NCBI RefSeq assembly: GCF_000735605.1
Contig: NZ_JPKG01000019.1
Span: 62,001 to 126,000, forward strand
Source: Allobosea sp. LC85
Lineage (GTDB): Bacteria > Pseudomonadota > Alphaproteobacteria > Rhizobiales > Beijerinckiaceae
DNA: 64,000 bases
Direction of reading: 5' to 3'
Shown here: piece after piece, positions 58,245 through 64,000 of the stretch
Layout of the letters: every line of letters starts with the position of its first letter
How positions within the stretch are numbered: the first letter of the stretch is position 1
Made by a program: the position numbers and the translations under genes
Notes under the pieces: model-generated
Database searches by the model: none
What the model saw: only the letters and a program-made list of their open reading frames with translations
What the model was told of the DNA's origin: nothing

Positions 58245-59131
58245 GGCAAGACCGTCGCGGCGACCATGACCAGCAGCACCAGCCCGCCCGTCACCTGGCT
58301 GCGCCAGTCGCGGATCATGAAGATCAGCGGATCATCCGGCATCTGGCCACGGCGGGCGAGAAACCAGATCCGCGCCATCTGATAGAGGATGATCGGGCAG
58401 ACCAGCCAGATGATCTCGGGATGACGATAAAGCTGCTTCACAGCCGCGCTGTCGACATAGAGCGCCATGATCAGCGCGCAGGTGCAGCCCGAGGCCATGC
58501 CGAGCTGCGAGAGGGCCTCGACATCCTCGGCCTGATAGCCGCGGCCAGCCTTCTTCAGCCCGGACTGGTCCTGCGTGATCCGCAGCTCCGCATAGCGCTT
58601 CACCAGCGCGAGGCTGAAGAACAGGAACATCGAGAAGGCGAGCAGCCAGGACGAGACGGGAATCGCCGCCGCTGCGTTGCCGGCCAGGATGCGCAGGGTA
58701 TGCAGAGCCGCGAGCCCGAGCACATCGACCAACAGCTTGCGCTTGAGAACGAACAGATAGAGCAGGGCCAGGATCAGATAGGCGGTCAGCGCCAGCAGGA
58801 ACGCGCGCGGCTCAGGCACGAACACCGACGAGGCGAAGGCCGCGATCACCAGCAGAGGCACCGCAGCATAGGCCTGCCTCTCGGTGATCTCGCCGGCAGC
58901 CAGCGGACGCCTGCACTTGGTCGGATGGCGGCGATCGGCCTCGACATCGACGATATCGTTGAGGAGATAGATGGCCGAGGCGAGCAGGCTGAACGCGACG
59001 AAGGCAATCGCCCCGTGACCGATCGCAGCGAGATCGAACACGTCATGGTTCAGCAGGATCGGGACGAAGACGAGCCCGTTCTTGAGCCAGTGATGCGGCC
59101 GCATCGCTCGGATCATCGCGCGAACAGACAT
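58241..59131 (-). CDS. UbiA-family polyprenyl-phosphate phosphoribosyltransferase-like protein
   Basis: 296 aa with about nine membrane helices. RPHHWLKNGLVFVPILL at the start and NDIVDVEADRRHPTKCRRPLAAG (58890-58960) fit the DppR-synthase branch of UbiA, which attaches phosphoribose from PRPP to polyprenyl phosphate, rather than quinone prenylation. Pairing with the DprE1-like gene supports that. NoeC, which takes part in Nod-factor arabinosylation in Azorhizobium, belongs to the same group. Start at MSVRAMIRAMRP. Confidence 0.87.
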   Translation of the reverse strand: MSVRAMIRAMRPHHWLKNGLVFVPILLNHDVFDLAAIGHGAIAFVAFSLLASAIYLLNDIVDVEADRRHPTKCRRPLAAGEITERQAYAAVPLLVIAAFASSVFVPEPRAFLLALTAYLILALLYLFVLKRKLLVDVLGLAALHTLRILAGNAAAAIPVSSWLLAFSMFLFFSLALVKRYAELRITQDQSGLKKAGRGYQAEDVEALSQLGMASGCTCALIMALYVDSAAVKQLYRHPEIIWLVCPIILYQMARIWFLARRGQMPDDPLIFMIRDWRSQVTGGLVLLVMVAATVLP

Positions 59132-59306
59132 GTCAAAGCCCTTGCCCACCTTCAGGGGCGCCCGTCGATCGAATGATGATCGTCATGGCTTCCCGTGCGA
59201 GGCGAACAGAACGGCCTCGGCGCGTCCTGCTATGGCGGTCAAATCCCTAAACCGCGGTGGAAATCCCGTTCGCCTCGCCGAGATTCAGGCACCATGCTTA
59301 ATGACT

Positions 59307-59323
59307 GACTGACGATAGGTCAG
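59307..59323. repeat. Short inverted repeat downstream of the RidA gene
   Basis: CTGAC-GATAG-GTCAG at 59309-59323 between the UbiA-type gene and the RidA stop. It may be a weak hairpin; no T run. Recorded because a similar ACTGA/TCAGT element lies at 50245. Confidence 0.25.
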
Positions 59324-59352
59324 ACCGGCAATGTGATGCATCGCCTCCGCAT

Positions 59353-59712
59353 TCAGAGCGCTTTTTTTGCGGCCACAGCGGTGATCTCGATCGCATATCC
59401 CGGCGAAGCGAGCTTCGCCTCCACCGTTGCGCGCGCCGGCGCGCTGCCCCGGGCGACCCATTTGTCCCAGACGGCGTTCATCTCGGCGATGCGCGCAATA
59501 TCGGTCAGGAAGATCTGCACGCTCAGAATCCGGTCCTTCGCGCTGCCGGCCGCTTCGAGCGTTTCCGCGAGCAGAGCCAACACCTCTTCGGTCTGTCGTG
59601 TCAGCGTCTCCCCTTCGGTCTTCTCCGCGACATGGCCGGCGAGAAAGACGATGCCGTTGAAAATGGCGGCGTCGCACCACCGTTCCGTCAGGCCTATACG
59701 TTCGATCGACAT
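59353..59712 (-). CDS. RidA/YjgF-family protein (first)
   Basis: 119 aa, one RidA domain. The substrate-binding arginine is present (SAPARATVEAKL) along with YAIEITAVAA. RidA proteins hydrolyse reactive enamines/imines. Start at MSIERIGLTERW; the frame upstream to 59817 is not family-like. Part of the allantoin-linked region with a second RidA at 59999. Confidence 0.9.
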   Translation of the reverse strand: MSIERIGLTERWCDAAIFNGIVFLAGHVAEKTEGETLTRQTEEVLALLAETLEAAGSAKDRILSVQIFLTDIARIAEMNAVWDKWVARGSAPARATVEAKLASPGYAIEITAVAAKKAL

Positions 59713-59998
59713 GGCTCGGTATCTTCCTGGTTGCTTGAGTCGTGACGGCATTGCGCGTCGCGAATGCCCAAGCCGGCCGCGGAATGCAACTCCACGACAG
59801 GCTGGCCCGCTCCGCACTCATGCGCGAACTGGCGCAAGCCTGGTCATTGACTGCAAAGGGTTAAGCAACGTCCAGGGCACCATCGATGCGCGGCAGGAGA
59901 CGGCGCGACGGTACGATCAGGCCGAGCGGTCAGGGCACCGGTCCAGCGTCGGGCCTCAGGATGCAAGCGCGGTTGAGCGCGTCGCGCGATCGCGAGAG

Positions 59999-60388
59999 TT
60001 ACTTCGCTTCACCGAGGTAAGCGGTCGCGTCGATTTCGACGAGACAGTCGGGCGAACCGAGGCCATTGACGATGCAGGATACGCGATGCGGCGGGTCCTC
60101 AGCGAAATTGGCGAAATAGACGTCGTTCATCGGCTCCCAATAGCAGCGGTCGGTGACATAGACGGTGCACTTCACAACATCCTTCAGGCTGCCGCCTGCC
60201 TCCTCGAGGAGGGCACGGATGTTGTCGATGCATTGCTGCGTCTGACGCCGCGCATCGCCGACAGCATATTTTCCCTCCCTGTCCACCCCGACACAGCAGA
60301 CGAACATGAAGTCCCCAGCGACCGTTGCCTGGGCGAAGGGGAGCCTTCCCTTGAAGACACGGTCGGAAGAGATGGTGCGTTTGGGCAT
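59999..60388 (-). CDS. RidA/YjgF-family protein (second)
   Basis: 129 aa. RidA domain with the binding arginine in PPHRVSCIVNGL and LEEAGGSLKDVVKCTVYVTD. It differs clearly from the first copy, so this is not a recent duplication. RidA members also occur in pyrimidine and purine nitrogen pathways (RutC type), which fits the divergent allA/puuE operon. Confidence 0.9.
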   Translation of the reverse strand: MPKRTISSDRVFKGRLPFAQATVAGDFMFVCCVGVDREGKYAVGDARRQTQQCIDNIRALLEEAGGSLKDVVKCTVYVTDRCYWEPMNDVYFANFAEDPPHRVSCIVNGLGSPDCLVEIDATAYLGEAK

Positions 60389-60980
60389 CGTGGACCTATG
60401 GAGTGAGGGAGTTGCGCGGCAACCCGCCGCCATCGGGCATCGTCGCGACAGCTGCTGTCGTGAGACTTGCATAAACCAGCAGCGGCGTCGGAACGCAGAC
60501 TAACCGAGGGTCAGAATCCCAGCCAGACGGGTCATCGCGTCCAGCCTCAGATAGTTGTGGGAGAGCTGGCGTGCCAATCAGGATAAAACTGCGAACGCAT
60601 ATGTATTTGAAATACCAATATAATTCCAGCATTCTGACCGAGGTCAAGCCGCGCTTGCACTTTTTTGCTAGCAGCCGGACCTGGCCCCATTCCCGACATT
60701 TGGAGAGTCTGCTTTCGGCAGGTGTGTCTTGCTACCGACCAATGGCGCACAACTGGCGATGGATCCAACGAGCACATTTGACACGTGGTCTCTTCGGCAG
60801 GACGCGGATCGTCGACGGGGAAAGTTCGGATGTAGAGCGGACGGTCGCGCCCATAATGGGATACCGCTTTTATATCACTGCGCGCTATTTGTGCACGACT
60901 GGCGCATTTTCCTGCCGCTACTTCCTTCGTTGCGAGGTTTCTTTGATCTAGCTTGGGATACCAAGCTGAAGAGCATCGCC
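60389..60980. other. Regulatory region between RidA and GntR genes
   Basis: About 590 bases with no credible gene and locally lower GC (60560-60680). It contains an exact 13-bp palindrome GTATTTGAAATAC (60603-60615), a good candidate operator for the GntR regulator that follows. Open frames here (for example 60571-60951) have no domain and unusual composition. Confidence 0.5.
60603..60615. promoter_or_regulatory. Palindromic candidate operator for the allantoin cluster
   Basis: GTATTTGAAATAC is a perfect palindrome around a central G, between the divergent RidA and GntR/allA/puuE genes. Shape and place suit a GntR site. Confidence 0.35.
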
Positions 60981-61658
60981 GTGATTGACACCGACAAGCC
61001 GCTCGCGAACAACATTGTTCTCCTCCCGAATCCCGAACGGGGGATTACGGAACAGGTTTACGCTCAGCTTCTCCTGGGCATTGAGCGCCGTGACTACCGA
61101 CCGGGCCGGCAACTGGACGAGCGCGGTCTGGCGGAGGCGATGTCGGTATCCCGCACGCCGCTCCGCAACGCCTTAAGCCGCCTCTTGGGAGAAGGTTATC
61201 TTGAACGCTTGCCGAACGGTTCGCTCGCCGTCCGTGAGGTTGGTGCCGGTGAGGTACTGGAACTGCTCTCCGTGCGCCGCTTGCTTGAGCCGGAGGCGTC
61301 AGCGCAAGCCGCGGGCCGGGTCGCCATCGAACGTGTGCTTGATCTGCGCGGGCAGCTCCTGGGCCTCGATCCCGAGGATACCAGCGCGATGGCTTGGCAG
61401 CAGGGCGACATGATCCATGATCTTGTCGTCGAGCATTGCGGCAATCAATCCCTCGCCCGGATCATCATCGATGCTCGGCGGCGGATCCACATGTCGACGC
61501 TGGAAGAAGTGCCGGGCCGCCGCGAAGCGGCTCGCGCGGAGCATGTCGCGATCCTCGATGCCCTCGTGCGCGGCGACCCGAGTGAGGCACGCGCCGCCAT
61601 GGCGCGACACCTGGACAACAGCCGCGATGGCTTTCTCACCGCTTTCGGGATCGGATGA
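60981..61658 (+). CDS. GntR-family regulator of the allantoin cluster
   Basis: 225 aa from a GTG at 60981, chosen because the wHTH begins soon after (ITEQVYAQLLLGIERRDYRPG, LAEAMSVSRTPLRNALSRLLGEGYLERL). The FCD ligand domain follows (about 95-220) with metal-type histidines (DMIHDLVVEHCGN). The frame is open to 60729 but that part has no homology. It overlaps allA by 4 bases, so it is co-expressed with the genes it probably controls. Confidence 0.88.
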   Translation: MIDTDKPLANNIVLLPNPERGITEQVYAQLLLGIERRDYRPGRQLDERGLAEAMSVSRTPLRNALSRLLGEGYLERLPNGSLAVREVGAGEVLELLSVRRLLEPEASAQAAGRVAIERVLDLRGQLLGLDPEDTSAMAWQQGDMIHDLVVEHCGNQSLARIIIDARRRIHMSTLEEVPGRREAARAEHVAILDALVRGDPSEARAAMARHLDNSRDGFLTAFGIG

Positions 61659-62185
61659 CCGTGAGCAAGGCTGAAACTCTCCCGAACCAGGTCGTTACGA
61701 TCGAGCCGCTGACGGCTGCGGCCTTCGCGTCCTTCGGCATGGTGGTGGCGCATGCAAGCGCCGCGCGTCGGCATTATTTCCCTGAGGCGCTGGAGCATTC
61801 GCCCGAGGCAGCTCAGGCGAGCTTCTGGGTCTCGCGGGTCGATGCGGTAACGCAGTTACCACTCGCGGTGACAATGATGGAGCGGCATCCCTACACCACC
61901 CAGACCTTCCTGCCGCTACGCGGCGGGCGCTATCTCGCCGTGGTGGCCTCCTCAGACCAACAGGGGTTGCCGGACCTAGCCACGGCGCGCGCCTTCCTCG
62001 TCGCCGGGCACCAGGGCCTCACGTATCATCGCGACGTCTGGCATTGCGGCATGACGGTTCTGGACGCGCCCTCAGAGTTCGCGGTGCTGATGCACAAGAC
62101 CGGCCGCGACGACGACGACGTCTTCCTGGAACTGCCCCGCCCGTTCTCTATCGAGCCCCCAGTCGTTCCTGATCCCGGAGCATGA
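61655..62185 (+). CDS. allA: Ureidoglycolate lyase
   Basis: 176 aa AllA cupin-like enzyme. Diagnostic MMERHPYTTQTFLPLRGGRYLAVV and TYHRDVWHCGMTVLDAPSEFAVLM. It splits ureidoglycolate to glyoxylate and urea, a late step of allantoin breakdown. Coupled to the GntR gene and four bases before the allantoinase gene. Confidence 0.92.
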   Translation: MTVSKAETLPNQVVTIEPLTAAAFASFGMVVAHASAARRHYFPEALEHSPEAAQASFWVSRVDAVTQLPLAVTMMERHPYTTQTFLPLRGGRYLAVVASSDQQGLPDLATARAFLVAGHQGLTYHRDVWHCGMTVLDAPSEFAVLMHKTGRDDDDVFLELPRPFSIEPPVVPDPGA

Positions 62186-62189
62186 TGTC

Positions 62190-63101
62190 ATGAGCCTCGA
62201 CGCCCATCTCGCCCGCGATTTCGTCGGCTATGGCGGCCAGCCGCCACAGCCGCGCTGGCCGGGAGAGGCCCGGCTCGCGCTCAACCTGGTCGTCAATTTC
62301 GAGGAAGGATCGGAGGCCTCGTTCCCGGATGGTGACGGAGTCAGCGAGACGCGGCTCTCGGAGGGCGGCGGCGGCTTCGAAGGCCGCGACCTCGCCGCCG
62401 AGTCCATGTTCGAATACGGCAGTCGCGTCGGGTTCTGGCGTATCAACCGGCTGCTGGCGGAACGCCGCTTGCCAGCGACGATATTCGCCTGCGCGCTGGC
62501 GATGGAGCGCAATCCTGCGGCCTGCGCCGAGATCGTGGCGCGCGACTACGATGTCTGTGCCCATGGCTGGCGCTGGGAGCGGCACCAGAACCTATCCGAA
62601 GAGGAAGAGCGGCGGCGCATCGCCCGCACCGTTGAAAGCTTGACGCAGACGCTCGGCCAGGCGCCGGCCGGTTGGTATTGTCGGTATGGGCCGGGGCTCA
62701 ACACGCGTCGGCTCGTGGTCGAGAACGGTTCGTTTCTCTACGATTCCGACGCCTACAACGACGAGATTCCGTATTGGACGCGCGTGCTAGGGCGCGATCA
62801 CCTCGTCGTGCCCTACAGCCTGACCACCAACGATGCCAAGTTCTTTAGTGGCAATGTCGCGACCGCCGGCGATTTCTTCGAGACGCTCCGCGACAGCTTC
62901 GACATGCTCTACCGCGAAGGCGCCGCGCACCCGCGGATGATGTCCGTCGGATTGCACCTGCGCGTCGTCGGGCATCCGGCGCGGGCCGCCGGGCTTGAGC
63001 GCTTCCTCGACCATGTCGGCAAGCATGACGACGTCTGGATCTGCCGGCGCGCCGACATCGCTCGCCATTGGGCGGCAACACATCCGCCGGTGGCGCAGTG
63101 A
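62190..63101 (+). CDS. puuE: PuuE-type allantoinase (polysaccharide deacetylase fold)
   Basis: 303 aa. CE4 fold with LALNLVVNFEEGSE (usual NYEEGSE), TIFACALAMERNP, DYDVCAHGWRWERHQNL and SFLYDSDAYNDEIPYW, all typical of PuuE allantoinases, which open the allantoin ring. Four bases after allA. Together with AllA it gives steps from allantoin toward glyoxylate; an allantoicase is not in the window. Confidence 0.9.
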   Translation: MSLDAHLARDFVGYGGQPPQPRWPGEARLALNLVVNFEEGSEASFPDGDGVSETRLSEGGGGFEGRDLAAESMFEYGSRVGFWRINRLLAERRLPATIFACALAMERNPAACAEIVARDYDVCAHGWRWERHQNLSEEEERRRIARTVESLTQTLGQAPAGWYCRYGPGLNTRRLVVENGSFLYDSDAYNDEIPYWTRVLGRDHLVVPYSLTTNDAKFFSGNVATAGDFFETLRDSFDMLYREGAAHPRMMSVGLHLRVVGHPARAAGLERFLDHVGKHDDVWICRRADIARHWAATHPPVAQ

Positions 63102-63144
63102 CCTGTCCGTTCCAACACAAAATCACAAAAGAGGGGATATGCAG

Positions 63145-64000
63145 ATGATGAGGATGTTTTCACGCACGGTCGTTAAGGCGGCCATCGCTGGCGGCCTAGT
63201 TCTGACCGCTTTGCCCGCTCTGACCCAGGAAGCCGACCATCCGAGCGACAAGACGCTCGTGGTCGGCACGGATTTCGGCGTCGCGCCTTGGATGATGCGC
63301 GGCGCGAACGGGCCGGAGGGCTTCGGCAACGACCTGGTCGTCGAGATCGCCAAGCGCCTCGGCCGCCCCGGCGTCGAGATCGTCGACGTTCCGTTCTCGG
63401 GCCTGTTCGCTGCGCTCTTCGCCAAGCGAATCGAGTTCACGGTTAATCCGCTGAACATCACGGCCGAGCGGGCCGAGCGCATGCTCTTCACCGAGCCGTT
63501 CTTTGCGACCGGCAACGGCTTCCTTGTCCGCGCCGGCGAGAAGATGAGCGGCTTCGAAGATCTCAAGGGCAAATCGGTCTCGGTGAACCGCGGTACGATC
63601 TCGGACACCTGGGCGTCAGCGAATGCAGAGAAATACGGTTTCGAGGTCCAGCGCTATGACAGCTTTCCCGACACGGTCCAGTCCGTCATCACGCGGCGCT
63701 CCTTCTCGGCGCTGAACGAGATTCCGACTGCAGTCTATGCGGCAAGCCGCAACAAGGCGATGACCGTGGGGTACAAGGACTTCAACGGCCGCAATTTCGG
63801 GTACGCTTTCCGCCTCGAGAGCAAGGAGTATCGGGACAAGGTCGAGGCGGTGATCGAGTGCCTGAAGAAGGACGGTACCCTGAGCAAGCTGCACGAGAAA
63901 TGGTACGGCGCCCCGCCGGAGAAGGGGACCTCGATCGAGGTCGTCTACGATGGCTATGGAGCGCCTGGGTTCAAGAATTACGATTCCACGCCGCACGCCA
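63145..64000 (+). CDS. Family 3 periplasmic amino-acid-type binding protein, partial
   Basis: At least 285 aa, open to the right edge, so the gene end lies outside. Signal peptide about 1-25 (FSRTVVKAAIAGGLVLTALP), then the SBP_bac_3 fold (LVVGTDFGVAPWMMRG, FGNDLVVEIAKRLGR, VNPLNITAERAERMLFTEPFF, LKKDGTLSKLHEKWYG). Preferred start is the ATG at 63145, 8 bases after GAGGGG; an ATG at 63139 is too close to it. Likely the binding protein of an ABC importer for allantoin or a related nitrogen compound, from its place after puuE. Confidence 0.85.
   Translation, partial: MMRMFSRTVVKAAIAGGLVLTALPALTQEADHPSDKTLVVGTDFGVAPWMMRGANGPEGFGNDLVVEIAKRLGRPGVEIVDVPFSGLFAALFAKRIEFTVNPLNITAERAERMLFTEPFFATGNGFLVRAGEKMSGFEDLKGKSVSVNRGTISDTWASANAEKYGFEVQRYDSFPDTVQSVITRRSFSALNEIPTAVYAASRNKAMTVGYKDFNGRNFGYAFRLESKEYRDKVEAVIECLKKDGTLSKLHEKWYGAPPEKGTSIEVVYDGYGAPGFKNYDSTPHA

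Noticed and set aside
60571-60951. 126-codon open frame upstream of the GntR regulator
   Set aside because: No ribosome site, no domain, odd Cys/Trp/Arg/Tyr content; treated as regulatory gap.

Overview
The window is a GC-rich, gene-dense stretch of an alphaproteobacterial chromosome. Gene content and order fit the Hyphomicrobiales (Rhizobiales), perhaps Bosea or a relative: proB-proA-nadD-rsfS-rlmH-envC-ctpA, tsaD-gpsA back to back with hemC-hemD-Mic60-hemY, ftsE-ftsX-ydcF-plsC, an RpoH sigma factor, and a Mur-type Fur protein beside sitABCD. The genus is inference; no rRNA or tRNA gene was seen.

Layout. 1-5.5 kb (minus): housekeeping operon for proline synthesis, NAD synthesis, ribosome maturation and cell-wall cleavage. 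5.9-6.7 kb: rpsU and a DUF6481 gene ending in a clear terminator. 7-13.1 kb: catabolic island with a Tat-exported TRAP binding protein, its two permeases, a GntR regulator, a crotonase-fold protein and a CaiB-type CoA-transferase. 13.2-15.4 kb: small conserved protein, TetR regulator, luciferase-like monooxygenase. 15.4-19.5 kb: sitDCBA metal importer divergent from mur, with Mur boxes between. 19.6-30.9 kb: acs, an EVE protein, gpsA, tsaD, then hemC and a single ORF joining HemD to a Mic60 (mitofilin) protein, a HemY-like protein and a pseudouridine synthase. 31-39.8 kb: rpoH, DUF2125, ChaC-like cyclotransferase, an unknown gene behind a LexA-like box, plsC, ydcF, ftsX, ftsE, a zinc-ribbon protein, hpt and a response regulator. 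39.8-43.5 kb: mntH with two Mur boxes, a deleted tspO, a trans-sulfuration enzyme, and two inverted copies of a ~105 bp repeat around them, plus a frameshifted relic. 43.5-53.3 kb: Tat-exported class V aminotransferase, prfC, chemoreceptor, ABC exporter, a 24-aa membrane peptide, DUF3422, GST. 53.5-59.1 kb: small flippase-like protein, NAD-dependent epimerase, class III aminotransferase, and facing them a DprE1-like oxidase coupled to a UbiA-type transferase. 59.3-64 kb: two RidA proteins, GntR regulator, ureidoglycolate lyase, PuuE-type allantoinase and the start of a periplasmic binding protein: a purine/allantoin catabolism cluster.

Main themes. Metal homeostasis is wired across two loci, sit/mur and mntH, by the same 15-bp operator. 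Envelope biogenesis is spread over envC/ctpA, Mic60/HemY, ftsEX, plsC and the 53.5-59 kb polyprenyl-phosphate-sugar candidate cluster. The last is the best candidate for an undescribed pathway. Several genes show small in-frame losses or frameshifts (tspO, a VOC protein, a DUF418 fragment, the 43.2 kb relic), so the accessory parts are decaying locally.
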